Assembly (NCBI GenBank): GCA_040255465.1
Contig: JBDZVA010000002.1
Coordinates: forward strand, 682,001 to 746,000
Direction of reading: 5' to 3'
Length of the DNA stretch: 64,000 bases
Origin: UBA5793 sp040255465
GTDB taxonomy: Bacteria > Planctomycetota > Phycisphaerae > Phycisphaerales > UBA5793
The stretch's first letter is position 1. Each line of letters opens with the position of its first letter. Position numbers and translations under genes: made by a program. The notes below the pieces were generated by a model that ran no database searches, was not told where the DNA came from, and saw only the letters and a list, made by a program, of their open reading frames with translations. Of the stretch, positions 52,201-60,623 are shown piece after piece.

Positions 52201-53958
52201 CGTCGTGAGGCCGAGCACCTCCTCGGCGATCTCTATTTGCGACTCAACCAGAGAGAGGCGGCCCTGGAAACCTACGAACGCGCCTTCGTGAACAGCGAAG
52301 TCTCTCCCGCCCTTGGCATACAGATCATCAACCTGCACCTGATGCTCGCCGATGAGCAGGCGACGTCCGATCCCAAATCAGCGGCACGACACCGAAAACG
52401 GGCTGGAGAATTGCTTGACGCCCAGGAAAAGGCAACAGGAGCGACCCTCGAGGCTCTCTTGTTTCGCGCGCAGTTGACGTTGCTCAATGGCGACCCGATC
52501 ACGGCAGAGAACATTTTCAACGACGCCGTAGCCAAGTATCCGCAGGATTCACGTGTCTACTCCTCGAGGGCGCGATTCAATCTGGGGCGGATTATTGGCG
52601 CCGGCGACATCGGCCGCGCTAATCGCGTTCGCGCCGACGTTGATCAGGCGATGCAGTTGAGTCCGGGGAATGCGGATCCGCTGTGGGTTCTCGTCGATCT
52701 CGCCCGGGCGCGCCGAAATCCGGCGACGGGTGAGCCGGATCCCGACATCGATGCGATGATGGCCGCTTGGCGCCGGATCCTCCAGATCGAGCCTCGCAAC
52801 GCCGAGGTGCGACAGGTCCTCGTCCGGAATCTATACGTCAAGGGTGAGAATGCCGCGGCCAGGGTCCTTCTTGAAGAGGGTATCGCATCGGATCCGACCA
52901 ATGCCCTGTGGTATGAACTGCGCGGCGATCTCGAGCGCCAGAGTGGTGCCCCGGCCGAGAAGTACGTCAACTACTACCAGCAAGCGCTCGACCGGGAATT
53001 CAGCACCGATCGACTCGCTCAGTTGGCCGAGGCTTTGCTGCGACTCACCCCGCCGCGTGCGGACCAGGTACTTCAGTTGCTTCGAAGGTACGACTCCGAG
53101 GTGGCCGGCAACCCGGTTCATCGATTGATCTTCGCCCGTGCCCAGATGCTCTCAGGCGATGCGACCGCGGCCCTGAAGAGCCTTCGCGCCGCGGCCGAGA
53201 TGATCGTGGCCACTACCGACACGACAACTCGCGACGGACTGCTCAAGCTCTGGTACGGCTGGTACCTGCCCGCCATCGTTCCGCCCGACCAGTTCAAAGC
53301 CGTGAGCGATGCCTCTTTTGGTTCTTTGGACGATCCGTGGCCGCAGGCTCTCCTCGGAATGGCCCTGTACTCCGCTTCGGCCCGGATAGCCTCCGGCGAT
53401 TCCGCCAGCCTCGCCAAGGCCGGAATTGAACAGATGGCGGCGGCGGAAGCCCGGATCAAGACCATGCCCGCCGGCGAGCGTCGGACGCAGCAATTCCAGG
53501 CCGAAGTCGGTCAGTTCCTTTCCGATGTATACTACGCGGAGGGTGATACCCGCCAGGCCGTCGAGACATGGCGCTGGCTACTGGAGGTGGCGCCCGACGA
53601 CCTCAAAGCGCTCAACAATACCGCGTTCGTGCTGGCCCACGACCTCGATGACCCGGCCGCCGCCCTCGAACCGGCCAAGAGGGCATATGACCTCAATCCA
53701 GCCGACGCGACCGTGCTGGATACCTATGGTTATGTGCTGTTTCGCAACGGGCGGTTGGACGAGGCGGAGCGCATCCTCCGCAGCAGTCTGGATCGGGAGG
53801 AACAGTCGGGGGCTCGGATGCACTTGGGACAAGTCTTGCTCGCGAAGGGAAATGCGGATGCGGCGCAGCGCGAGTTGACCCGGGCCCGCAGCCTCGCCCA
53901 ACAGCAGGGCGCGACGAAGCGAGTCAAGGAAATCGATGAGTTACTCAAAGGCCCTTGA
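49252..53958 (+). CDS. large membrane-anchored TPR protein of the exosortase/EPS locus
   Basis: The 1568-residue protein starts ten bases after the exosortase stop, with a GAGGT site. One transmembrane helix near residues 10-32 (VVPLIVVLLVVVSGVIGLAYF) anchors it; the rest is almost all TPR-type helix pairs, for example DWRTAEEFYSKGVNRD, NFERAQKNLDRLVAL, NYTAAMDAFAKSLEKEP and GRLDEAERILRSSL. No catalytic domain is seen. In proteobacterial exosortase clusters the TPR protein PrsT occupies a similar place, but this protein is longer and uses a helix anchor rather than a lipobox. A likely role is a periplasmic scaffold for assembly or export. Confidence 0.85.
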   Translation: MAARVNTKVVVPLIVVLLVVVSGVIGLAYFTIYRTPEFYKSRGDAAAATGDWRTAEEFYSKGVNRDQGNIELLDLWRESIEHIVPADSIEAIAYYQKIRSLVRKKTESRPFEPQFHIDWLNRELASALPNMTPPSPAMLAEEVDRMFAGKSSGDDNPLWEQAYRFRGIANTYRMREAGFDAQLSDQALSDLQRWLKSDPDDSLAMDTVIRWHAFKANGLASGSKPREALAELDTAENIASEFLQSHPDEVLIRMTLVQILQARQAIERGLPDGAGDALPRMRELVADAERLALQREDLPVWLTIRLATDLIWTAPNVSEGLSRAIAMVEHALIAHPNSPTLKFERAEWLANRGQREDSMAAYQEIIDAPNLPISRDSVWLFDYRRMAIIALFDMDTTSWRTTDLADAQAVALAKAKVQARLDQYRSLVSSTDAQLPYLEGRFALSERNLEVAANKLNQFLTTAESSGVTTGRRVAALVDLAIALQGTNRAGAAYEYLAEADRLTGGRNGPILRTLVEVDLGTKNFERAQKNLDRLVALEPDGESTLDLRNRLVLAQGGDNTSVVNDESLAAIVEARELLASSRVDEARALLLKIRQSDPENMQAVFELSRLEYVQGNIAKALEYIESALASHPGSEPLLILQAQLAGSDLRPVLNQIVDNRPGLSEFDRHLGKWQLYRQNGFADEAAKEFQAAKAIQPDAPAIIEQDFASALQATDLPAAQNALRRAQQTNADLANGLTFRGRYELKDFPKKPRDTAAAISTLLQATTLKPYDSFAWRLLGGAYGEAGNYTAAMDAFAKSLEKEPNSVGTLKELARLQLQRGDTTKALETIRKAKNFAAGDEGIYSDYLDLEGRYGDRAKIITVREGMREAGTGGIQNAVALVQLYELDNNFSEAKKVLDSLAPKDQSEALLIAQARSIWHASQGQFDDGRNALLAFLQSTPKPSNELMTRAMLSLCQYEVNAGQMDKAIETAKAAAQYQDPTRREAEHLLGDLYLRLNQREAALETYERAFVNSEVSPALGIQIINLHLMLADEQATSDPKSAARHRKRAGELLDAQEKATGATLEALLFRAQLTLLNGDPITAENIFNDAVAKYPQDSRVYSSRARFNLGRIIGAGDIGRANRVRADVDQAMQLSPGNADPLWVLVDLARARRNPATGEPDPDIDAMMAAWRRILQIEPRNAEVRQVLVRNLYVKGENAAARVLLEEGIASDPTNALWYELRGDLERQSGAPAEKYVNYYQQALDREFSTDRLAQLAEALLRLTPPRADQVLQLLRRYDSEVAGNPVHRLIFARAQMLSGDATAALKSLRAAAEMIVATTDTTTRDGLLKLWYGWYLPAIVPPDQFKAVSDASFGSLDDPWPQALLGMALYSASARIASGDSASLAKAGIEQMAAAEARIKTMPAGERRTQQFQAEVGQFLSDVYYAEGDTRQAVETWRWLLEVAPDDLKALNNTAFVLAHDLDDPAAALEPAKRAYDLNPADATVLDTYGYVLFRNGRLDEAERILRSSLDREEQSGARMHLGQVLLAKGNADAAQRELTRARSLAQQQGATKRVKEIDELLKGP

Positions 53959-54027
53959 GGCCGATCGCGACGACGGACCATTCTTCGGATCACCGGACAT
54001 CGGTGCCTGGACGAAGGGAAGGATCCC

Positions 54028-56241
54028 ATGACGACGATGCAATCGACAACGCAAACCACTTCGCCTCCGCGCCCGGGAGCGCCGCGCCTGACGAAGCCAG
54101 CGGCGCCTGCCGCACGCCCGGTTTCGTCGGTGACGACGATCGATCCGGTGCGCGTCGTACGGCAATACTTCTGGTGGATTGCATTGAGCGTCATCATCGG
54201 CGCGGGCGTCGGACTCGCCGCCCACTTCATCTGGGCGTGGACCTCGCCGATCTTTGCAGCACGAACCGTCTGGCAAGTCAATCTCCCGAAGCGCAACCTT
54301 GCGTCGGTGAACGACGTATCCACGGTGTCGGGCGACCAGATGGATCGCTCGATCAATACCGCTGCGCAAGCCATGATCAGTCCCGAGGTCATCAAGCCGG
54401 CCATTTCATCTCCGGAGGTTCGCAAGACGTCATGGATCAGGCAGTACGAGGATTCTTCCGGCAACATCCAGATCGATAACGCGCTGGCGGATCTCCAGTC
54501 TGACATCCGTCCAAAAATCGGCAGTTCATTCCTCATCGAACTCGAATTGCGCGGGCGCAACAAGGACGATTTGATTGCGATCCTGACGGCCGTGAATCGC
54601 GAGTACCGAACCTACCTCTCCAAGGAGCGGGAAAGAGGAAAGACGGAAATTCTGCGGACGTTTACTGACGAAAAGGACAAGCTGAATTCGGAGATTTCAT
54701 CAATCGGCACGCAGATTGAATCACGCATCGAGCGCGACAACATCAATCTCGATGTCCAGCACTCCGACCAGGCCGTCAAGCTGGGTCTCATTCGCGAGTC
54801 GATCAACCAGCAGCAATCCACCCTGGCCCTCGTCCAGAGTTCCCTCATGAGGGCGGAACAGCGCCTCAACGAACCGTCACTCACATTCAACGATGATGAG
54901 CGGGCCGCCGCACGGCAGGACCCCAACATCGTGCGCCTTGAGAGCGAGATCGTGCAGTTGCGCACCAGCATTCGCGATGCGCGGCAGCGGTTTGGCGACA
55001 ACCACCGCTACGTGCAGGGACTTCAGGATCGCATGAGCGCCACTGAGTCGGAACTGGCGACTGAGCTTGACACGGTGATGCGCCGCACGTTCCTTGGCCA
55101 GGTCGAAACCTTGCGCAACAACTCGCGGAGTCTGCAACAGGTGCTCGGCCAACTGGAAAAGGATCGTGCAGCCGCTGAAGCGAAACTGAACGACCTGCAG
55201 AAAGCGGTCGAATGGGTCCGCGCCAAACAGGCCGATCAGGAGCGAGCGCGGGCTCGTCGAGATGCGCTCGACTCGCAAATCACCGGCGCCATCATGGAAA
55301 GCCAACTGCAGGACACGCTGCAGGCCACGATGGTGGGTCCTCCTGTAGCTGATCCCATGCCCGTTTTCCCCAAGCTGATCGTCATGATTCCACTCGGAGT
55401 GTTCCTGGTCGCAGGATTCACGACTGGCGGCATCTTCTTCCGCGAGATGACCGATCGGCGCATCAAGGGACCCGGCTGCGTCGGCATGTTGCCGCATGGT
55501 CAGGTCATCGGTGTCGTGCCCCACGTCGACGAAGACCCCGCCCGGCCCAAACGGCTTGAACTCGTCCAGGTCGATGCGCCGCGCGGCGTACTCTCCGAGA
55601 GCATTCGCGCGGTCTACGCACCACTTTCACGCAAGATGAATGAGCACGGCCTGCATTCGCTCATGCTCGTCGGAGGACAACCCGGCTCCGGATGCACGGC
55701 AATCATCTCAAATCTGGCGGCCTGCTTCGCGGGAAGTGAGCGGCGGGTGCTGGTCATCGACGGCAATTTCCGCCGGCCGCGCATTGCCGAAGTATTCGGC
55801 GTGGCCGCCTCGCCCGGTCTTGGCGACGTGCTCAACGGAGCCGCCACGCTCGATCAGGCCGTCCAGGACTCGCGTGTTGAGAAAGTCTCGGTGCTGACGG
55901 CCGGCAGTGAGCCGAGCCGCCAGGTCGATCTGCTGACCACGCCGCGCTTTGCCCGAATCATGACCGAGGCCAGGCAGAAGTTCGACTTCGTTCTGGTTGA
56001 TGCCCCTGCAGCGGTCGTATCAGGCGATTGGCAGACGCTCGCCAATCATGTGGATGCAACGGTGCTCATCGTACGGTGCATGCAGGAAGAGCGGGGCCTG
56101 GTTTCGCGGCTCATCGCTCAACTGCGCGACGCCCGACCCGAGCATCTCGGGGTGATCATCAACGCAGCCCGCAGCGAAGCGGGCGGATATCTGAAGCGCA
56201 ATCTGCGGCAAATGGATCAGTATCAACGGGCCGAAAGTTGA
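54028..56241 (+). CDS. Wzz/Wzc-like chain-length protein with degenerate BY-kinase domain
   Basis: The 737-residue inner-membrane protein has a disordered Thr/Pro-rich start and TM1 at about 48-70 (WWIALSVIIGAGVGLAAHFIW). A periplasmic Wzz domain with a long coiled coil spans about 75-440, TM2 is at about 447-472 (LIVMIPLGVFLVAGFTTGGIFF), and a cytoplasmic CpsD/CapB-type ATPase domain covers about 520-737. The ATPase domain is altered: the P-loop reads GGQPGSGCTA, with Cys556 where the essential Lys should be; Walker A' is VLVIDGNFRRPRI; Walker B is FDFVLVDAPA. The C-terminus (LKRNLRQMDQYQRAES) lacks a tyrosine cluster. Polymer-length control is likely; tyrosine kinase activity is doubtful. 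Confidence 0.85.
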   Translation: MTTMQSTTQTTSPPRPGAPRLTKPAAPAARPVSSVTTIDPVRVVRQYFWWIALSVIIGAGVGLAAHFIWAWTSPIFAARTVWQVNLPKRNLASVNDVSTVSGDQMDRSINTAAQAMISPEVIKPAISSPEVRKTSWIRQYEDSSGNIQIDNALADLQSDIRPKIGSSFLIELELRGRNKDDLIAILTAVNREYRTYLSKERERGKTEILRTFTDEKDKLNSEISSIGTQIESRIERDNINLDVQHSDQAVKLGLIRESINQQQSTLALVQSSLMRAEQRLNEPSLTFNDDERAAARQDPNIVRLESEIVQLRTSIRDARQRFGDNHRYVQGLQDRMSATESELATELDTVMRRTFLGQVETLRNNSRSLQQVLGQLEKDRAAAEAKLNDLQKAVEWVRAKQADQERARARRDALDSQITGAIMESQLQDTLQATMVGPPVADPMPVFPKLIVMIPLGVFLVAGFTTGGIFFREMTDRRIKGPGCVGMLPHGQVIGVVPHVDEDPARPKRLELVQVDAPRGVLSESIRAVYAPLSRKMNEHGLHSLMLVGGQPGSGCTAIISNLAACFAGSERRVLVIDGNFRRPRIAEVFGVAASPGLGDVLNGAATLDQAVQDSRVEKVSVLTAGSEPSRQVDLLTTPRFARIMTEARQKFDFVLVDAPAAVVSGDWQTLANHVDATVLIVRCMQEERGLVSRLIAQLRDARPEHLGVIINAARSEAGGYLKRNLRQMDQYQRAES

Positions 56242-56343
56242 GGCGCAGTCTCGACCACGAGTCGCGGTGCAAGACGGTCACCCGGCGCCGAACGCCGGGA
56301 ATCCTCCGTGGTTGACGCGGCGAATCGGATCGAGGCGAATTCC

Positions 56344-57387
56344 ATGATGAGCAACGCTCCGACCACAACGGCCCTCATCACCGGAGGTGCAGGGTTCATC
56401 GGCTCGCATCTGGCGGAAGTGCTCATCGCCGGCGGCTGCAAGGTCGTGGCGATCGACGATCTCTCCACCGGCAGCGCGTCCAACGTGGCTCATCTGCCCG
56501 CTGATCGCTTCACGCTGCTCCGCGCTCCCGTGGTCGAGGCGATGAAGCGCCTCGAGTCGCAACACTTTGATGAGGTCTACCACCTCGCGGCGGGCGTCGG
56601 AGTCGATCTCGTCCTTGAGAAGCCGCGTGAAGTGATCGAAGGCAGTCTGCGAAACGCGTCAGCCGTGCTCGAAGCAGCCCTGGCCTGGCAGCGGCCCGAT
56701 CGACCGTGCTCGGTACTCATGGCCTCATCCAGCGAGGTCTATGGCAAATCCGACCGAGTCCCCTTTCGCGAAGATGATGATGTGGTCTACGGCCCGACAA
56801 CGATGACGCGCTGGTCCTACGCCTACGCCAAGGGAATGGACGAGTTCGTGGCGCTCTCCTACCACGCTCGCCACCGCCTGCCCGTGGTCGTGGCCCGGTT
56901 CTTTAATACCGTCGGCCCTCGACAATCCGGAGAATGGGGCATGGTCCTGCCTCGATTCGTCCGGGCCGCCCTCAGTGGCCAACCACTTCAGGTTTTTGGC
57001 GATGGCTGTCAACAACGGTGCTTCTGTGACGTCCGCGATGTCGCCCGTACGCTTCCGGTTCTGGTCCGCAAACCGGCCTGCCGCGGCGGCGTCTTCAACG
57101 TGGGCAGCGAGGGGATGATGACTATCCGCGACCTGGCCCAGCGGGTGATCCAGGTGCTGGACAGTTCAAGCCGGATCGAGACAATCCCGTATGAACGGGC
57201 GTATCGCGGGGGATTTGAGGACGTGGCCGCCCGCCAGCCAGATCTCACCCGCCTGAAAACTGCCACCGGATTCGAGCCGACGATAGGCATTGAGCAGACG
57301 ATTCGGGACTTGGCCGCCTCGATGCAGACCGGCCGAATCCGGCGCAACTCGGCGCCCACCGCCTCAACGGCCCCCGGGGGAGAATGA
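56344..57387 (+). CDS. NAD-dependent sugar epimerase/dehydratase
   Basis: The ATG at 56344 follows GAGG and gives 347 residues; a GTG at 56308 is less likely. It is an extended short-chain dehydrogenase: NAD-binding GGAGFIGSHLAEVL at the N-terminus, the adenine-side Asp-Asp-Leu-Ser (VAIDDLSTGS), the catalytic Ser region LMASSSEVYG, and the YxxxK pair in WSYAYAKGMDEF. It resembles UDP-glucose 4-epimerase and dTDP-glucose dehydratase-like enzymes, and near the end PYERAYRGGFEDVAARQPDL is typical of UDP-glucuronate decarboxylase/epimerase relatives. It probably makes a nucleotide-sugar precursor for the locus. It ends six bases before the WecA-like gene. Confidence 0.9.
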   Translation: MMSNAPTTTALITGGAGFIGSHLAEVLIAGGCKVVAIDDLSTGSASNVAHLPADRFTLLRAPVVEAMKRLESQHFDEVYHLAAGVGVDLVLEKPREVIEGSLRNASAVLEAALAWQRPDRPCSVLMASSSEVYGKSDRVPFREDDDVVYGPTTMTRWSYAYAKGMDEFVALSYHARHRLPVVVARFFNTVGPRQSGEWGMVLPRFVRAALSGQPLQVFGDGCQQRCFCDVRDVARTLPVLVRKPACRGGVFNVGSEGMMTIRDLAQRVIQVLDSSSRIETIPYERAYRGGFEDVAARQPDLTRLKTATGFEPTIGIEQTIRDLAASMQTGRIRRNSAPTASTAPGGE

Positions 57388-57393
57388 ACTGCG

Positions 57394-58848
57394 ATGCTCG
57401 CAGGCGTCAACCAGACCGTAGACCAGATACAGCGCGACTTTGGTGCGGCGCTCAGCGATCCCGGCGCGCCGGACTTGCTGCGCGCATCCGACGGCGCCCT
57501 GACCACAGGGAGCGTCAAGGGCGAATCGGGCAGCGCCATCCTGACCGCCAACTCCGTCATCAACGACTATCTGATCGTCTTCATGATCGCGTTCCTCGTC
57601 ACGCTGATCCTCACCCCCTTCGTACGGCGGATCGCGCTTCGAGCCAAGATCGTGGACTGGCCCGACCAGGGTCGCAAGGCGCATCGCGAGCCCGTGGCCT
57701 ATCTTGGAGGTGTCGCGGTTTTTGCCGGCCTGCTCGCGGGCATCGTGACCAGCTACATCACCGCGCTCTACCACCCCTCACTCGCCACCGTACCGCTCAA
57801 CATCGTCATCGCCATGGCGATCATCATGTTTACCGGCCTGTTTGACGACGTGTTTCACTGGGACCCGAATCTCAAGATCGGGCTTCAGTTCACGGCCGCT
57901 GCCGTGCTCGCCCTTGACGAACAAATTGGTGGTCGCGTCGCGGCTGGACTGCTCCATCCGGTTCAGGAGTTCATTAACGCGGCCGCGGGACTCTCGCTGG
58001 ATTTCTCCCATCTCGACATCATGCCAGGGTCGGGTGTAGCTCACATCGATCTCGTCTACTGGACCGGGGCGGTCATCATCGGGGCCTTCGTCCTCGGCGG
58101 GTGCAATTCAGCCAACCTCATCGATGGTCTCGACGGCCTGCTCACCGGAACCACGGCCATCATGGCCGCCTCGCTTCTGATCATCACGCTCGTCGTGGCT
58201 TCGATGTTCCCCAAGATGGCCGGTGAGTTGACCGGTACGCGAGTCATCCTCTGCTTTGCCCTGCTCGGCGCATCGCTGGGTTTCCTGCCGCACAACTTCA
58301 AGCCGGCCAGTATTTTTCTCGGCGACGCAGGCTCCCTGCTCGTGGGATTCACCGTCATCGTCATTGTTCTGCTGCTTGGGGAAACCGGCTTCACCCACCT
58401 CGTTTTTGCGGGCCTCATTGTCTTTGGCCTGCCGATCCTGGACACCACTCTCGCGATCATTCGGCGACGACTCAATCGAGTCCCCATTTCCGCGCCCGAT
58501 GACAATCACCTCCACCACATGCTCAAGCGGACCAAACTCGGCACGGTCGGAGCCGTGTTTGTGCTGTACGGCATCAGTGTGGCCTTCTCCGGCGTGGCTT
58601 TGCTGCTGGTGCTGCTCCGCGCCCGCGTTGTCTATGCCCTGGTCATCGTCATGGCCGGCTTCATCGTGGTCGTCGGCGTCAAGGCGGCCCGCCGCAAGCA
58701 ACAGGTCGCCGACATGGAGGGGTTGGCCATTCCTCGCAGCCGGCGAACCGGAGCCGCGCCCACCCGACTTCCTCGAACCGCTTCCCGTCCCAGTCCGGAG
58801 CGCACCGCCACGATTGCCGCCGAGCGTCCGACCACCAAGTCCGTCTGA
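57394..58848 (+). CDS. WecA/MraY-family undecaprenyl-phosphate sugar-1-phosphate transferase
   Basis: This polytopic membrane enzyme starts a lipid-linked glycan by moving a sugar phosphate to undecaprenyl phosphate. Its 484 residues contain about eleven hydrophobic helices. Family motifs: RKAHREPVAYLGG near residue 95, the catalytic Asp pair in GLFDDVFHWDPNLKIG (about 148-163), NSANLIDGLDGL (about 238-249), FLGDAGSLLVGF (about 310), and the histidine loop DDNHLHHMLKR (about 369-379). A 40-residue N-terminal extension and a basic, disordered C-tail (about 440-484) are added. It is the initiating transferase for the polysaccharide of this locus. Confidence 0.93.
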   Translation: MLAGVNQTVDQIQRDFGAALSDPGAPDLLRASDGALTTGSVKGESGSAILTANSVINDYLIVFMIAFLVTLILTPFVRRIALRAKIVDWPDQGRKAHREPVAYLGGVAVFAGLLAGIVTSYITALYHPSLATVPLNIVIAMAIIMFTGLFDDVFHWDPNLKIGLQFTAAAVLALDEQIGGRVAAGLLHPVQEFINAAAGLSLDFSHLDIMPGSGVAHIDLVYWTGAVIIGAFVLGGCNSANLIDGLDGLLTGTTAIMAASLLIITLVVASMFPKMAGELTGTRVILCFALLGASLGFLPHNFKPASIFLGDAGSLLVGFTVIVIVLLLGETGFTHLVFAGLIVFGLPILDTTLAIIRRRLNRVPISAPDDNHLHHMLKRTKLGTVGAVFVLYGISVAFSGVALLLVLLRARVVYALVIVMAGFIVVVGVKAARRKQQVADMEGLAIPRSRRTGAAPTRLPRTASRPSPERTATIAAERPTTKSV

Positions 58849-58910
58849 TTCGAAGGACCCGGCCGCGAACGGCTCAAGTGGAGCCCCGGTTGAGCCGATC
58901 GGAACGGCGT

Positions 58911-59144
58911 ATGCTCGTGTCCATTCCCCAGAGCGCCCTTCCCATTCTCGTTGGCATCGTCGCCATGAGCATGGTGGAGATTCTCCGCATTCTGAGCGCC
59001 TGGAAACAGCAGGCGACGCAACTGCATCAACTCAAGTACGAGACGCACACGCTTCGACTGCGAATCAAGAAGCAATCGGCCGAGCGGATCGTCGCCGAAG
59101 AGCAGCATCGCGCGACGTTTTCAAATCAGCTCAACGCGGCATGA
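58911..59144 (+). CDS. small single-pass membrane protein
   Basis: A 77-residue protein. One hydrophobic segment (about 6-26: SALPILVGIVAMSMVEILRIL) is followed by a charged helical tail (KQQATQLHQLKYETHTLRLRIKKQSAERIVAEEQ) likely to form a coiled coil. A weak GGAAC site precedes the ATG; a GTG at 58878 would add eleven residues. I do not recognise the family. Following the WecA-like gene by 62 bases on the same strand, it may be the last gene of the polysaccharide locus, but it could also be a chance open frame; the amphipathic tail favours a real gene. Confidence 0.45.
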   Translation: MLVSIPQSALPILVGIVAMSMVEILRILSAWKQQATQLHQLKYETHTLRLRIKKQSAERIVAEEQHRATFSNQLNAA

Positions 59145-59164
59145 CGATCCCGCCGCGCCGAAGG

Positions 59165-60583
59165 CTACATCTTCAGATCGGCCAGACGCCCAAGCAAGGC
59201 GGCGTGCGAACGCTGTCCATTGCGGAAGCAGGTCAACTCGAACTTCTCGTTTGGCGAGTGGACGCGGTCGTCGTTGAGGCCGAACCCGATGAGCAACGTC
59301 TCGAGACCGAGGATGCTCTTGAATCCTTCGACGATCGGAATGGAGCCCCCGGAGCGCATGAGCACTGGCTCACGTCCCATGGCTTCGTCGAGCGCGGCCC
59401 TGGCTGCGGACATCGCCGGATGATCCATGGGCGTCAGGCACGGTCGACCCGTACCGTGGTCGACGACTTCCACGCGGCAACCGGGCGCAAGTTGCGCGTT
59501 GACCCACTTTCGAAACGACTCGACAATTCGTTTTGGATCCTGATTCGGAACGAGTCGAAAGCTGATCTTGGCTGACGCCGAAGAGGCGATCACCGTCTTG
59601 GCGCCCTTACCGATGTAGCCACCTTTGATGCCGTTGACATCGCACGTTGGCCGCCCCCACTGCCGTTCGAGCAGTGTGTAACCCTTTTCACCATAACCCC
59701 GAGCGAGCCCCGCCTCGCCGAGAAACTCCTTCTCGTCAAAATCCAGCCCCGCCCAGGCATCGCGCTCTTCTTTCGTGAGCGGCAGAACCTCGTCGTAGAA
59801 GCCGGGCACTGTCACCCGTCGGTCCGCGTCGTGCAGCAGGCTGATGATCCGCGCCAGTTCGTTGATCGGATTCGGCACGCACCCGCCGTACAGACCGGAA
59901 TGCAGGTCGCGGCTTGGCCCATGCAGAAACACTTCGAGGTACACCAGGCCGCGCAGTGAGTAGGTGATCGCAGGCGTGTCGATATCCCACATGCCGGTGT
60001 CACTCACCACTGCAAAATCGCAGGGCGACCCCGGTGCGTGCGCGCCGACGATCTCCCCTCGATTCTGTTTGAGGAAGTCGTGCATGTTGACACTACCGCA
60101 TTCTTCCTCGCCCTCGATGACGCAAGTGACGCGGCACGGAACTCCCCCGCCGTGCTGATGCCAGGCCCGAGAAGCCTCGACGAAGGTCATCACCTGACCC
60201 TTGTCATCCACGGCCCCGCGCGCCACCACCCGCTTGCCGTGCGGTCCGTCAACAACGGTCGGCTCAAACGGCGGGGACTCCCACAACTCGAGCGGATCAG
60301 GCGGCTGCACGTCGTAGTGGCCGTAAAAGAGCAGATGCGGTCCCTGGTATCCGGCCGGGCCCGGATGATGCGCGAAGACAACCGGATGACCCGGCGTGTC
60401 GCGCAGCTCCGCCTTGAACCCGATGGTGTTGAGGTCATCAGCGAGCCACTTTGCAGCGCGCCGGCACTCGGGCTTGAAGGCCGGATCCGTGCTGACGCTG
60501 GGAATGCGCAGCCATTCCACGAGGTGCTGAACTGAATGATCAAATCCGTCGTCAAGACGGCCCAGGATCGCGGAAGTCTTCAC
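59165..60583 (-). CDS. M20-family dipeptidase
   Basis: A zinc-dependent exopeptidase of the CNDP/PepV-like M20 group, 472 residues from GTG at 60583 (GGGAG seven bases upstream). Metal ligands are visible: LFYGHYDVQPPDP (His and Asp), GAVDDKGQVM, VIEGEEECGS (catalytic base and ligand Glu), and VVSDTGMWD. The dimerisation domain (YGGCVPNPINELARIISLLHD) sits in the middle as in the family. There is no signal peptide, so it is cytoplasmic and probably cleaves dipeptides. It converges with the polysaccharide locus and is not obviously part of it. Confidence 0.92.
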   Translation of the reverse strand: MKTSAILGRLDDGFDHSVQHLVEWLRIPSVSTDPAFKPECRRAAKWLADDLNTIGFKAELRDTPGHPVVFAHHPGPAGYQGPHLLFYGHYDVQPPDPLELWESPPFEPTVVDGPHGKRVVARGAVDDKGQVMTFVEASRAWHQHGGGVPCRVTCVIEGEEECGSVNMHDFLKQNRGEIVGAHAPGSPCDFAVVSDTGMWDIDTPAITYSLRGLVYLEVFLHGPSRDLHSGLYGGCVPNPINELARIISLLHDADRRVTVPGFYDEVLPLTKEERDAWAGLDFDEKEFLGEAGLARGYGEKGYTLLERQWGRPTCDVNGIKGGYIGKGAKTVIASSASAKISFRLVPNQDPKRIVESFRKWVNAQLAPGCRVEVVDHGTGRPCLTPMDHPAMSAARAALDEAMGREPVLMRSGGSIPIVEGFKSILGLETLLIGFGLNDDRVHSPNEKFELTCFRNGQRSHAALLGRLADLKM

Positions 60584-60623
60584 GATCTCGCTCCCTTTGG
60601 AATGAAAGTGATTCAACACCGAA

